From Alisma plantago-aquatica (Eukaryota > Streptophyta > Magnoliopsida > Alismatales > Alismataceae), in assembly GCA_963693085.1 (NCBI GenBank), contig OY856410.1, forward strand, positions 889,899,835-889,963,834: DNA of 64,000 bases. The letters run 5' to 3'. The translations under genes and the position numbers were made by a program. Below, one piece after another: positions 1 to 13,334 of this stretch. How positions within the stretch are numbered: the first letter of the stretch is position 1; every line of letters begins with the position of its first letter. Below the pieces are notes generated by a model that searched no databases, was not told the DNA's origin, and saw only the letters and a program-made list of their open reading frames with translations.

Positions 1-1380
1 TCAGAATCAACCCCTCTATTGTTGGAAGTGTGCTTGAAATCAACACCTCAAATAAAGTTGAATATGTCTGAGCCCATGGAAAAAGTATTTCTACAAAAGG
101 AGGATACAGTTATCTATAGTCATTGGTCTGAGTTTGAACCATAAACTAGTACCTAAAAATAGCAAACGCATTGTAAAAATGAAGAAGACTAGTCATTAAG
201 TAACACAAACAACTAGAACTTTCTTCTTATTGAAAAATAAATTGATAAAAATAAAAATGGCAAAGAGTGACCAATTTTATCACTCATAGTTCTAGCATTG
301 TCAATCCCTGACAACCTCACCAAAACTTGATATACATATACCATGTGTATGAACAAACCAGTCTACATGTCGAGTAGTAAATGACCTAACGAGGCATGAG
401 TTGTTGATGTCAAGGAATAGGGACCGCTAGAGACTACTATGAACTAAACCCAATCAGTTAGACTTAAGGAAATATTTGAATAATATAATTAATCTATGAA
501 CTGAAGTTAAATAACAATGAAGCAAATTAGTTATAAGATCAAAAGAATGAAATCTCTAGGATTCCAATTTCATCATAATGTGATTCATACATTAGTTTTT
601 TTTCATTTAACATAAATTATTCTTACTTATTTAGATTTGATGATTGTAATCTATAGTTGTCACATTGTACTATACTATTTAATCTAAAAACTAACTCGCT
701 TTCACAATCAATATAAGAGATTAAACGATTATGACCTTCCTATGGACATTCAACCTCATAATTGGTATCCCACTTTCATAGTGTGTCATGAATTATGTTG
801 ATGATGTATTTTCTAATTGTTAATCTTGGTCTAACAGTGATTAAGAATATAAAAAATATCCGAGGTGATCATGAAAGAATATGGAAAAATGAATAAACTA
901 TCATTATTAAAATCTGAAGCAATGAAATCTATAATTAAATGAATATCTTCATGAACAAAGTCAACACCAGATTACTCTTTGGTTGTAGAGAAAAGGGAAT
1001 CAACTCCACATCCTCAACATCATATCACAAGAAGATTCAAAGAACAAGAATTTCATAAAAATTGGAAAATCTCCTGAAGGCTAACGTGAAGGTGATCCCA
1101 TATAAAGATTGATGAAACCAGACTGTGTTATAGTTGTCAAACTACTTCTCAATGGTTCTAGGATGTTCCTCACTCCATGTATTCACATGTTCTTCTCCTT
1201 TGTTTTTGGTCTCTTGTAAAATGTGTGATGCCCTCTTTTTGATCACCCTCTTGGGTCATGACCACAAAGACAAAACCATCAATTATCCAAAAAACCATTA
1301 AATGCTATTACTTGAAATTGTGGTCAATAGTGAAATCTCAATTATACTGACTTGGAAATTGGTGCCACCAACTTGGAAGG
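1..1380. other. AT-rich intergenic DNA, no gene seen
   Basis: No reading frame of convincing length or recognisable motif is present on either strand. The stretch is AT-rich with stops in all frames, and I see no terminal repeats. It may be decayed transposon sequence, but nothing identifies a family. Confidence 0.6.
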
Positions 1381-1740
1381 TGGTGGAACTGACTTGCTTG
1401 TTTTCTTGACTCGAGTAGGGATGTGTTGGTGCTACCAACTTGACAAATGGTGGTACTAAGACTTTACGAATGCTTTTAGATCCTTGTTTCTAGGACCATC
1501 GAGTTGTCCATCAGTGGTATCAACTCCAATGTGTTTCTTGGTGCTACCAAGATGACTTTGAAGTTGCACCAATTTTCTTGTCTGCTTGACTCGAGGAGGG
1601 CTGTGTTAGTGTCGCCAACTTAATAAATGGTGGTAGTAAGACTTTACTAAGGCTTTTAGATCCTTGTTTCTAGGACCATCGAGTTGTCCATCAATGGTAT
1701 CAATTCCAATGTGTATCTCGGTGCTACCAAGATGACTCTA
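1381..1740. repeat. Tandem duplication, two copies of a 180-bp unit
   Basis: Units 1381-1560 and 1561-1740 align column for column at an offset of exactly 180 bases. The best conserved part is near 1474-1518, matched at 1654-1698. Weaker similarity continues a short way upstream, around 1350-1380. The unit length is a multiple of three, but no long open frame runs through it, so the purpose is unknown. Confidence 0.85.
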
Positions 1741-4089
1741 TGAATTGTCTCCTCTTTGTTCTATGTTGATGGTACTAATTCATCACAATTTACTCCTTTT
1801 GTGGAGCAATGAAACAAGCAATACATCAATACATTATAAAATACCATGATTTTGAAACAAATACACTAAAAATAGATGGGATAGATGCACAAGCATTTCA
1901 CAAGTTTTTTGACATATAGTACATGAAATATGTAATAATTGAGATATTTTCACTAAAATTTGTTAAAAATAGCATACAAGATAGTAGTAGAAATGTGAGC
2001 ATCATCTATGCCTATGTATCATTATTATGATGATTATTTATTATATACATTACCATGATCTTTAAAACCATTTTTTCTATAAACTCCTCTATTTTTTTCA
2101 AATTGTAGAAAGAATCACAATTTTGAGAATCCAAAAGAATATCACTAATTACCCATTATTGATATTGATGGCTTTCATTGTAAATACTTATCTCTTCACC
2201 GGTTTTTTTTATAAAGTGATTAGTTTATTTTTTTAATTTATATATTTTATAAGTTTTTCCTACTATATGAGAATATCCAAAAAATTGAGCCTAGATGAGT
2301 AAATTGAGTATGGGTCAGCAAAGTCCTAACAAATATCTGAGTTTATACAAAATAGTCTGATTCACACTAGTTTGGATCCAAACTACCTACAAAACATTAA
2401 ACCACTAAGGATATATAATGTTGTAATGATGATATACTATTAATGGAGACAACATAATTCATAAGAAACTTAAAGATTACAATAATATTTTGGAGAAATA
2501 TATAAAATGCTTAAATTTGGAATAAGTTACATATTACACACTAGCAAATCAAGCCATTCAAGGCATTCATGGTATGTGGTGAATGATAGGGAGGGGAAAA
2601 GGCTTAAGATATTTGGTTAGAAAAAGTGTTGGGAAAGGGATGAGAATGAAAGGGAATGAATGGTAATAGGGGGGAAAACCAATTGTATTTTCAATCACTT
2701 CTCTCCCTATTGAATTAGAGTGATGAGAAGGGGAAGGGGAAGACTAGGAAGAAAATTTATTAGAAATATTAGAGGAAAATATGAGATGGTATTGCGAAAC
2801 ATAAATAACATGGCATGAAAAATGTGTACTAGTACACAACCAATTGAAATGGAGAAGATGTAGTCACTCATATATATTCTATAGTATGTGGAGGAGATAT
2901 GGAGTGTTATGGGATGATTTAGAAAAAAAAGTTGAGGGAAAATTTAGAGGCAAAATAAAAACTAAAAAAATATTTTTTTTGCATAATTTAGAATGAAACT
3001 TAAAACTTTAGACATTTTGGTAGATAATTTGAAGGGTTTGAGATTGTTGAAATTGCAAACATATAAAAACTTAAGGAAAGACAGATAGTTGGAGGAAATG
3101 TGGGGAACAATATATGGAAATTTTGAACTATGACAAAACTCACATAAATGGAGAGAAAGTTTCTTGAAGATATAGAAATAGAGAGGTAAGTATTTTTATA
3201 ACCACAATGAATACAAAAAAATTATAAGTAGTCCCATTTTTATATCACCAACATTCTAGGAAACCAAACTTCTTATATTTCTACTTCATTTTTCATGTTC
3301 TTCTTCCCTTACCTACCCTTACCTTCCCTATGTTACCAAAGAAACTTATACGAGTGTATCCTCCCTTCCCTTCCCCTTCATTCACATGTACAAATAATAG
3401 CACCATTATTTACAAAAAAAGGATATATATCAGAGTGGGTTGTAACTAGGAAAGTGAAGAACAAAATAATTTTGATTAAAAAAATCAATCAAACAAGTAT
3501 TGATGGGTTTATAAAAAATATATGAAGTGGTGTGTTTTTTTCTAGAAATTATCAAATGTAGGACTTGAAAAAAGAAAAATAGATATTCATAGGTGAGAGT
3601 AAAAGTTAAATATATATATAATTTTGAAGTGTTGACAATATACAATAAAAAAGTATAAATATTTATTCATATGGTTGGTAGTTAGTTGAACTTTTGTAAA
3701 TATGATTTAATTCAAAGATTACAAACAAGGTCAGCCTAAACCTAACTTGTCTGACACTTGAACTAGCACTAACATGGCATGAACTAAGATGAGACCAAAA
3801 GTTACATTTATATTTTATATAACATTAACAATAAATTAAACATTAAGACATACATGAATTCAAGTTGACCCAAACTGAACAAGACGTGACTCTGACTGAA
3901 GAAAATTTAACATGTCTTAGATCAACTCGAGAAAAATTCAATCACACACAAATGTAAAACATATACTTTATAAATATATTTAGCTTATGGATTGGGTTTT
4001 TTGGTTGGGTGGGGCCGAGTAAGTTTTTATACCATTTTTATCTTTCAATTTGTTGATGTCTTTTGGATTCTCTCCTCTAGTAGTGTTTC
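1741..4089. other. AT-rich intergenic DNA, no gene seen
   Basis: Only short spurious frames occur here. A purine-rich block (about 2580-2760) and a pyrimidine-rich block (about 3290-3380) lie about 600 bases apart, but their ends match too poorly to define an element. Nothing else is recognisable. Confidence 0.55.
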
Positions 4090-5162
4090 CCATGCCAATG
4101 CTTCTACTTGTTTGGAACTTGAGGCTAACATCCCCAACTTCTCCTACCTATGGTGCAACCATTGTCTGATATATCTTTCTCTCCTTTTTCACTTATTATT
4201 ATATGGTCGAAGAGGCCATTCTATCCATTAAGAAAGGGGTCACTTGTGCAAGTGACGTTCTAAGACAACAACATTTGTTGATGCTATGTGTGGCGAAGCT
4301 ATAGTAGTAAAAGATGAGTTTTTACATGTAGATCTCAGTTTTGGTCGATCTTTTATTTTCTCAATCTTGCATTGTCTTCCTATCACCCTATGTCACTAGT
4401 GTTCCTTTGACTCCTTTAGTCAAGTCATAATGAAATTTGACATGTCATCATGGGTATGACTTGATGTTGCCTTGTCTCTAAGGTTGCAATGAAGGGTGTC
4501 TTGTCAAATGTTGTGACTATCTTAAAAATCATCAATTCAATTATGGTATTTGTGATGGTGTTGCGGCCACTCTACAATTTCTTAGTCTTCTTGTTTATGA
4601 CCAACAACATCGTACCATCGTACAATGGCTCTTCTTGACTTCAGCAATGCCTTCAACATAGTTGACATTTCTACCATATTTTGGGAGCTTCATCTTCATT
4701 GTCTTGCTATTACACACTGGGTTGAGTTTTTCTATAGCTCCCCTCTACATGGATAAATTGATCCTCTCTTTTTTGCTACTGGTTTTCAACAAGGAGATTC
4801 ATTGGGACACCTTCTTATTTAGTTGACTCTCCATTGTCTCATCTTATACGTGAAGAATAAATGCCACCTTGAACTCCTTTCTTTCTATCTTGATGATGGA
4901 ACTCTCATTGAAGACACTACAGAGGTTTCTAAGACTCTATCCCTTATACAAGCATGGGTTCAATCCTGTGATTGTCATCTCCATATTAAGTAGATAGAAA
5001 TACTTTAGGCTTATTGTGAACATAGATGAAATCAAAACTTAGGCTTGTTCCCTAGGGACATATCTGGGCTAGTTCCTATGCATCCCTATTTTGATGGTAC
5101 CAAGATTTTCCAAGGAGTTTCTACATAATCATGTAGTCAATACTCTTGGCATGATGAATCAC
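4090..5162 (+). pseudogene. Reverse-transcriptase-like pseudogene, segment 1 of 3
   Basis: This is the N-terminal and catalytic part of a decayed reverse-transcriptase frame, readable with several frameshifts and stops. Visible RT motifs are an LDFSNAFN block at about 4634-4657 (motif A, catalytic Asp), a GFQQGDSLG block at 4781-4809 (motif B) and a YLDDG block at 4886-4900 (motif C). Upstream, about 4207-4300, a weaker match to the N-terminal part of this class continues. The arrangement fits the non-LTR-type RT class found as single-frame proteins in many plants; that assignment is from memory. The frame stops exactly where the copia LTR begins at 5163 and resumes at 34757. The true start was not identified and may lie upstream of 4090. 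Confidence 0.7.
5158..5162. repeat. Target-site duplication of the copia element, left copy
   Basis: ATCAC immediately precedes the left copia LTR. The matching ACCAC follows the right LTR at 34757-34761 (4 of 5 bases). The RT-like frame continues across this point, which supports the boundary. Confidence 0.65.
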
Positions 5163-5294
5163 TGAAGAGATCTATAGAGGGGGATGAATAGATACTTATA
5201 AAAGTTAAATAAAAAATAGAATTAGAAAAGCAAGCAACTATTTGAAGACAATATTTAAAATGGTTATGTCTAAGACGTCAGTCCACTACCTAGT
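5163..5294 (-). repeat. Copia 3' LTR, distal piece left of the nested gypsy element
   Basis: The segment begins TGAAGAGATCT like the right LTR at 33296 and ends CTAGT at the insertion point. It is the terminal 132 bases of the 3' LTR. The rest continues at 23155. Confidence 0.85.
5290..5294. repeat. Target-site duplication CTAGT of chromovirus-like element A
   Basis: CTAGT at 5290-5294 is repeated at 23155-23159, directly outside the element ends. The intact sister copia LTR (about 33402-33420) shows CTACCTAGTTGT uninterrupted, which is the expected empty site. Confidence 0.95.
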
Positions 5295-7152
5295 TGTTAT
5301 GACCCCACCTCCCGATAAGCCCCAATTAAGGGAGACCGAGAGGTGGAAGCCATACCCATAACTTCTGGATCAAAGGTTCGGCACTTAATCAAGAACAATT
5401 ATTAAATTTCAACAATCTATACTGAAAAGCTGTAATAAAAAATTCCATACCTTTTGAAAATTTTGGATTTCTATCCATGTAAGCATTCTACTCTAACTAA
5501 TCCTCCTTGCATTTTACTTCATGTATTTCGTAATATGACGATTTACTATTTGTCCTTTTTGGCTTGTACCTAAAATGTCGACAAACAAAACGTCGGTCAG
5601 CCGAAGCTGGTATGTGGGGGAAACAATAATCATGCAATTATTCATAACAATGTAATCATTCAATTAATCATTTAACAAACAAGATTACATTTTTAAATAT
5701 AACTCTGCGATCCATTAGTACCCTATCCTCTGTGCTATCCCTGCAGTGGACCCGGATACTACCTTCCTTATGGTAGATCCCCATTAAACCCCTCATGGTC
5801 CCACCTATAGGTGAACCAGTTTCTAGGGTTGAGTCACATGGCACTACTCGTAAGTAGCCCACTCCTTAACTCATGGAAGGCTAATAGGTCTCATGGAACT
5901 ACACTTGGTAGCCCAATTTCTAACCCACGTTAACCTAGACCTTACTCTAGGTTACCCCTTTTTAGCCTTTACAAGCCACAGAGGTGGACCCGGATCTAGC
6001 CAGTTATACATGTATATTCATAGTGATAGTCATAGTCACTCTATAGTTGCATGAAATAAAAGCATTCAACAGTTATTTCAAGCCATGAGGGAAACGTTGA
6101 TAAAATCCTCGAAAAACTAGTCGAGATAATCATAAGCATAACCACATACCTGCTTTGATGATTTCACAAGCATTAAGCAATTCCAACCAAGAAAGAAATC
6201 CAAGCAAGAAATTCAACATAATTCCTGAAAAGAATATGTACTCTATTTATTACACACTCTATCAAGAATCTACTTTATTGACTTGGATTCGCTTTCTAGG
6301 GTTTCTAATCCAAATTAAGGTTTCATTAATCTTCATTAGGGTTTCTTAGATCAATTTCTTAAACTTTATCCCTTTTAGGTCAACAAACCCTAAAATACTC
6401 TTTTCTATTCATATAAACCCTAATTTCTCAAATTATCCATTTTAATAGTCTTTTATACCCAAATTGACTTAGGATCATCATATCCCTATTTATTCATGGA
6501 TTTGAACAATTAAAACAATTAAAAGACATATTCACCTAAATTAGTGTTTTCAAGCTCATTAATGCATATTCATGCAAGAAACCCTAAATTAAGCCAATTA
6601 CACAGATAGATCATCTTTTTAGATCCTATCTTCACTTTTATGAATAACAGGTTAATATTGGCTTGAATTATCCAATGAACAACATTAAATCCATCTATCA
6701 TCAAATCTAAGGGTTTTTCATTAATTACATCCTTAAAGATGATAACTTTATGTACTTTTCAAATTTCAATTATATTTATGCACATAATCTCTAAATTAAA
6801 CTAATTACATGCAAAGTTCATCCTTTTCGATCTTAATGTAACTTTTTACAATTAACAGGTTAATATCAACTTTAATCGCCCATTAAACTCTACCAATTAC
6901 ATTAATCATTTCAAAGTAGAGTTTATTAATCTTTAATTCATTAAAGTTGATAACTTACACTACTTTTTGAATATGATGCAAAATTAGGCTTCAAGCATAA
7001 TTTCTTTGTGTTCCTCTCCTTCTGAGGATCAATTTTCATATAAGATTTGTCTCAATCCGAGTTTCCTAGAATTAGTTATGATTTTTGCAATAAAAACACA
7101 TATGGACAAATAGGGAGATGTCACGTAGGCAACTTATCCCCATGCACGTACC
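5295..7152 (-). repeat. Element A left (3') LTR, first part
   Basis: This part aligns nearly base for base with 19834-21680. It starts TGTTATGACCCC (+ strand view), the full LTR end that is missing from the right copy. It stops at GTACC, where the Athila-like insertion begins. No coding sequence is present. Confidence 0.9.
7148..7152. repeat. Target-site duplication GTACC flanking the Athila-like insertion
   Basis: GTACC at 7148-7152 is repeated at 13919-13923. The uninterrupted sister LTR near 21667 reads CACGTACTTTGCGGG, so removing the insertion and one GTACC restores the LTR apart from one base. Confidence 0.85.
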
Positions 7153-9326
7153 TCTCCTCAAGTATGCTCCAACTCAATCTCTCTACAAACTTTTCACTTT
7201 CAAGACATGACAAATGCAATGTAAAAGGTGATTATTGTAGAATGGGCTCAAAGATGACTAAGTACATGCATTCCACCTCTCTCCTCTCCTACTTTCACAA
7301 ACCAATCATGAAAAGAGCACAAAGCATATGCACTTCAAATATAGTGCTTAGAATACACAAGATATCCATATTTCTTTCATGTAGTTCCGGGTAGACCGTT
7401 TCATAATGGCGTTAATCCAAGATGACTAGGAGTGTTGTTTCACATTCATGCATTCAATCTTAAATCTCAAATCATACCAAATGACCCACATGGCTGCGAA
7501 AAAGGGAAAAGTGAGCTAAGTCTGATGTTTCCTAGCTCAATGGGCATGAAAGTGGAAGAAAGGGTTGCGATAAGATTTTTAGAGTGTTTTTCCACACTCA
7601 TCTTTTCTTTATTTGAATACTCTTAAACAGGAGCATCCTTTTATTTTATTTTTGCATTTTTTTTCTTCTTTGCCCTTGGGGTAGGTAGGTCATATGGTGG
7701 ATAGAGTGATGCGGAGAGATGGAGATGTGGCCACCCCAAACTTTTAGAGGTGGCCACGGCTGATATGTGCACTTTGGCATCCTTTCATGAGGTGGAGGGG
7801 TAAGAAGATGGTGAGTGAAAAGTCGGGTCAAAGGGGAGTCATAGGTATGATTCTCCACATAAGACATCATGCATGAAAATTCATCCAATACTTCATCCTA
7901 GATATCACACCACATGAATGAATAAGATGAAATTGATATATCAATCAAGTGATTCTACAAACACTAAGCGTTCAAAGCTTGCTCAATTTCACAATTCAAC
8001 CAATTCAATCACAATCCTAAGAGAGGTGATGCACATGTAAAAACTCAAGAATTGATACCATTTAGCAACAAACAATGTAAACTCACTTGCATTTGTCAAA
8101 GATCATCATTTTTACTCAAAATAGTAGAGATTGGGTCAAAACATACTTTTAGGCAAGAAATCTCAAATTTGGGCAAAATTGGCCAAAACAGTGCCAAGTT
8201 GCCTTCAATCACATCTAAACTCTATATTATTGAACTTAAAGCAGTAAATAAGCAAATACTAGCTATAACATGCAAGAATTACTAAAAATCTGCATGATAT
8301 GCAATGCATGGAAAAAAGAGCAATTTTTTTTGAAAATTATGCAAAAATGGCAGGAAAGTAAATGACATGGCATGCAAGTATGCAAAGTAGTAAATATGAC
8401 TAAGGTAGATAGCAAAAACAAGAAAACAAAAGTGGATGTGGCAGGTGAAATGCAAAGTGAAACTAGGGCATACCAGCCCTACCACCCCAAACTTTTGAAT
8501 CATGTTGTCCTCAGCATGATCCTAGAGTTTAGGATGATAGGGTAGACGATCATGGCTCTCTAGAGGATCTGGTAGTGTTCCTTCCTGTTGTGGAGGATAT
8601 GCGTAGTAGGTGCCGCACTAATCTACATTCACTGGCTGAAATTGGTCTGCAGCACGGCCGTGCAGTGCAGCACAGCCGTGGTGGCTTCAGGTTGCATGGT
8701 CGTGCTGCCTGGCACGGCCGTAGTGCAGTCTTTTGGCAGCTTTTCTCAATTTTGCTTTTGAATCCAGGGACTTGGTGTGTTTTTCATGCAAATGACCACG
8801 GTTGTATTGATGTGACACGGCCATGGTGGTCCCTGTAGCTGCTATTCTCAAAATGAGGAACATCAAACACTCAAAAACTTGACCCAAAGTGATTTTTCTT
8901 TGAATCCTTCTCTCAATTGTACTTAAATTTCCTTCATTTCACCATGTTACCACCTGCACATCTTAAAACTAGACAAAAACTATTAAACACAAGTGTGTGT
9001 GCGCTTTCTTGGAAAGTGTAAAAACAAAGCAATTGTATAAAAAACTTAGATTGGGTCAAAAATTCCCAAACCTAGGTGTGTTGCCTCCCACAAGCGCTGA
9101 GTTTCTTGCCTTCAGCTAGGCTTCTTGGTGATTCTTCATCCATTCATCCATTTGGCATTCTCATGTGTCCATTCTTGCAAAACATACATCCTTCCTTTGC
9201 ACTCAATCTGTTTTCCTCATCCCTTTGATCACAATAATCATCATTAACTTCTTCACTTTGATGTCCTTCTCTCAAATGCCCATTTGGACTTGTGAAGTGA
9301 CCATGTCCAATATCCCTATCTCGGAC
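7153..9326 (-). other. Noncoding 3' region of the Athila-like element
   Basis: No convincing frame is present. A cluster of GGCCGTG-type motifs lies at about 8651-8830, resembling a similar cluster in the LTR at 13335-13600. The sequence does not otherwise match the 11727-13918 LTR by eye, so I cannot call it a second LTR. Confidence 0.6.
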
Positions 9327-11525
9327 TCACCAGGTTGGGGTCTTGTACATGTTAATGTTGATCTTCATGTCCATGAATGAGACTGTCATGATGCCACTGC
9401 GTACATGAATGTCGGCATTAGCTATAGATAAGAACGGCCTCCCTAAGATGATGGGAATCTTCCTATCCTCCGGCTCCATATCAAGTACAATGAAATCCGC
9501 CGGGAACATCACGCCTTTTTCCTTGTCTATCATCACCAAGACATCATCCACTCTACCCCTAGGCACTTTTATGGATCTATCCGCCAACTGGAGAGTGCAA
9601 TGTGCCAGCTTCAACTTGCCTAAGCCCAGCTCAACATAGACATGATATGGCATCAAATTCACACTAGATCCCAAATCAAGTAAGGACCTGTCTATGCGAT
9701 GTCCCCCTATGTAACTAGGTATAAGTAGGGCTCCTGGGTCCTTTCTCTTCATAGGAAGTGAGTGTTGTATGATGGAGCTCACTTCTTCATTCAATCTCAC
9801 CTTCTTTGGAATCCTCCCTGTTGACCTTCTTTTCATAGTGCATAGGTTCTTGAGGAACTTGGCATATGATGGGATTTGCTTAATAGCATCCAATAGTGGA
9901 ATTTTCACCTTTACTTGGCGAAACACCTCAATAATGTCAACATTGTGCTTTTGCCTCCTTTTCAATTCCGGTGGCTCATCTAGTGCTTCTACAAATGGAG
10001 GATCACTAGTTTTTGCCGCACTTACATGAACATGAGGCGGAACACTAGGGATGGTAGGACCTGCAAAGGGGATATGTGGCAGATCACATGGAATCCCAAA
10101 CTCGACATGCGGTATCACAACATCATCTTCAACAATATCAATCACGTTATCACCACTTGGCTGCCTTAGCTTTGCTTTATCAACCTTTCTTTGACTTGGG
10201 GGCTGCTCAAGAGTTTTCCCACTCCTTAGAACTGTCACAGCACTACCTTGCTCATGATGGGGAGAGGGAGCATGTTGTGGCTATGGAGGAGGTGGGGGAG
10301 ACACTTGGGGTTGAAACTGAGGTGGAGAAGAGGATTGAGGGGGAGGAGAGAATTGGGGTTGGAAAGTGAAGTTTTGGGAAAATTGGGGTGGTGAAGGTGG
10401 TGGAGGAGTGTAAGGCTGGGGATAGCCTTGGAAAGAGTGAATGGGATGCACTTGCATGGGGGGTGGACTGTAGAAGACTTGTGAAGAGGGTATGGGTCCA
10501 CTTGCTTCATGGTGGCTAACGATGGGTCTTGAAGACAATGTTTCCTCTTAGAGAGCGATTATAGAAGATAGTTGCTCTATTCTCTCTTCTAACCTTGCAA
10601 CATCCCTTTGAACATCATCAAACACTCTCAATCTAGAAATAACCTCTTCCTCAAACCTTGAGCTGTATGTGGGACTTTGTGGTTCCTGGTAGCTATAGGA
10701 GTGAGGTGTCTTCTTTTCTTCCCCATAGAACTCAATAGAATTGACCGGGTGGCAAGGAGCATTTGTCACTTGGTTCTTCATGAGGCTCACCATGTCACCA
10801 AGAATCTTCATCACTTGTGGGCTTGAGTCATCATGAGTAGGGGGTGTCACAGCAAAGGCATACCCTCTTTCATTCATCATGCTAGAAGCTCGAATTCTTG
10901 ATCCTTCAGCCAACTGCTCAAACAAAGGCCATATCTCCTCAGGCGGCCTAGCCATGAAAACTCCTCCAGAAGAAGAGTCCACTGTGTCTTGGTCCTTTAG
11001 AGACAAACCAGAGTAGAATGATTGAACTAGATGTCACAAAGGGATCTCATGGTGAGGACACTCTCTCAACAGCTTCTTGAATCTCTCCCATGCATCATGA
11101 AACTGCTCACTGCCCATTTGGCTAAAACTTGTCACGGAACGCCGCATTTGTGTCAACCTTGCAATAGATTAGAACTGTCTCAAGAAAGCATTCTTCATCA
11201 TTTCCCAACTCATAATGTCCCTTCTTGAGTCATACCAATCTTTAGCTCTATCTTTGAGGGAGAAAGAGAACAAGGTCAACCGGATTGTATCATCACTAGC
11301 CGTCGGCGTCCTGAAGGTGGAGCATACTTCAAGAAAGGAGTCCAAGTGCTTGTAGGGGTTCTCACTCTCTGAGCCGTAGAAGATGGGCAGGAGCCCAAGA
11401 AGACCTGGAGGAATAGAGAATTTCTCCCCTGGCATTTGATCAACCCTGCTAGCAATTGGCGATTTGTAGTTGCTAGGCATGAAGTAGTCTTGAAGCGGCT
11501 TGTGAGGTGCATTTTGGTCTTCCAT
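9327..11525 (-). pseudogene. Athila-like gag-protease polyprotein, one frame with four internal stops
   Basis: The Gag part would form the particle coat and bind RNA, and the aspartic protease would cleave the polyprotein. All four open segments (11525-11169, 11006-10548, 10538-10281, 10238-9327) lie in one reading frame. They are separated only by stops at about 11169, 11037, 10548 and 10279, with no frameshift over about 733 codons. The first 118 residues form a retrotransposon gag domain (FYGSESENPYKHLDSF, then DRAKDWYDS and a W-x-x-M-x-x-AFL block). A proline-rich, low-complexity stretch follows (10538-10281). The last segment holds the protease, with a DLGSSVNLMP active site near residue 188 of that segment and an ILGRPFL motif near residue 265. 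The stop near 11037 fits a Trp codon changed to TGA. The RT domain expected after the protease is missing. Confidence 0.85.
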
Positions 11526-11700
11526 CTTGTCTCCTCATGAATGGCTTGTCACATGCATAAAGCACAACCAAACAAAAGAAAGCAAGTTAGTAAACCAATA
11601 TACACAATAAATGCAAAGAAAAATGAATAAAGAATAGCAATGATGAGGGCAGTAGGAAAAGTCAAAGCAAAACTAACTAGCTAGGCTGAGCGCCTCTAAT
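11526..11700 (-). other. 5' leader of the Athila-like element
   Basis: This short untranslated stretch lies between the primer-binding site and the gag start. Nothing else is recognisable. Confidence 0.6.
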
Positions 11701-11717
11701 CCCCGGCAACGGTGCCA
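11701..11717 (-). other. Primer-binding site of the Athila-like element
   Basis: The - strand reads TGGCACCGTTGCCGGGG, one base from the TGGCGCCGTTGCCGGGG consensus typical of Athila/Tat elements. It fixes the orientation (5' LTR to the right). Confidence 0.9.
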
Positions 11718-13248
11718 GAAAGCTTGGTGCGTCCCTGCTAGTGGTGTTTTACACCCCACGAGGTCGGAGCACACAGGATGTGGGATCTTATGCTTTTGAA
11801 ATTTATAAACCTAACTAACACACCAACGTCTACTAAAACACTACACCTGCAAGCGCACGGGGTCGTGTCGTAGTATAGGAAGGTGGCAAGTATAGGGTCG
11901 ATCCACAGGGAAAAGAGGGGGTGCTAGAGCTAGGTTAGTTTGGCTAGGTTCCTACCGCGGAGACTAGGGTTAAGGGTTTAAAGGTTGATTTGATTGTAAA
12001 CTAAGGATAAACAAGAAAGCAATTAAAGGCAATAATGAAATTTATGTTAACCCTAGGTTAGATTAAGGCTAAACAAGCAAGAAAAGACTAAGCTAGGTAT
12101 GAAAAGGCAAATTACACTAAGGCAAGAAAGAGAGAAGCAAAAGAGCAATTAAAGAGCTAAGCTGGCATGAACAAGGCAATAACTAAGCAAGAAGCTAACT
12201 AAGCAAGAAAAGAACTAAATAAGCTAAGCAAGCACAGAACTAGGGTTTTAAGCAGTAAAGAGATGTGTGGGCTGTTTAGGGGTATGAACTTATCACTTAA
12301 GTTGGGGGGTGACATATGAACATTATGATTCCATTTAGATTATCCAAACCAAACAACAAGTTAGAGTCTAATGGATTAACCTAAGCTACTAATTGGCCAC
12401 AGATATGCTAGGTTGTGTATAGGGGAACTGGTCCCTAACACCACCCACTACCCTTACGAGGCTCAATTGGGTTAGGGATTAGGTTCAATTCAATTAGAGT
12501 CTAATCAAGTCTAGGTTTCTAGATTAGGCATTCCTAGGGCAATTAGGGGTCGAGGGTAGTAATGGGGAGGTGAAATTAGGGCTTTGGACCCAAATTCCCC
12601 CACATTCTAGCCTTGAGAAGGCTCCATGCTAATTGCACTAGAATTATCTAATCTAGCTACTTAGATCTCTCACTTAGGTTTAGGGAGATTGATTAGGATG
12701 TAGGAAGATGGGAGGAAACCTAGGGATCCAAGAATTCGACCTAGGGGCAAATCCCAAAATTCACACATACAAGAAATTTGCCTAAATTCCTAGGTGATTT
12801 CACACACAAACCAACAAGTAATTCATGGAGACTGAGATAGAAATAGAATATAATCATTAACAAATGAAATTACAACGTTTACATGTCATTATACCCCAAC
12901 ATGGTATCAAAGTAACATATTTTCCCCCAAACAGCCCACCCACAGGGGCCTAGCTACTCATAGAAATGGAAAATACAAAAAGAGAGAAGAAAGAGGTAGA
13001 AGAAGCCATGGAGCTCGGTGTAGATGAAGAAATCCTCCTCTCCAGCAGCTACAAGATGTCCTCCTCCCTCCTCCAAGGATGAAATGATGTGGAATGATGA
13101 AAGGAAGTGGATGGAAGGCTTAGATATGGGGGGTTATGTGGTGGAAATGGTGAAATGGAGTGGAGTTGAGGTGGATATGGAGTGGGTGGCGATTTGGGGA
13201 GCTAGGAGGGGGTAGAAGGTAGCTAACCCCGTGATGTAGCCACCACCT

Positions 13249-13260
13249 AGGTATATATAG
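13249..13260 (-). promoter_or_regulatory. Probable TATA box of the Athila-like LTR
   Basis: CTATATATA on the - strand lies about 660 bases inside the LTR, upstream of the leader and gag. It is the expected position for a U3 promoter. This is inference from sequence only. Confidence 0.5.
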
Positions 13261-13334
13261 GTGTCTAGGGGGTCTAGGGTTAAGTTAGGGGTAAAATGGG
13301 GAAAATAGTGGAAAAATCGGGTAAAATTATGTGT

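Noticed and set aside
2606..3270. Possible MITE with TTTGGTT...TGTTGG inverted ends
   Set aside because: Only about 14 of 22 end bases pair and no target duplication is visible.
6301..6430. Scattered AAACCCTAA motifs resembling plant telomere repeats
   Set aside because: They are irregular, isolated and conserved between the LTR copies, so they belong to the LTR and not to a telomeric array.
10076..10369. 97-residue + strand frame
   Set aside because: It is antisense to the proline-rich part of the Athila-like gag-protease frame.
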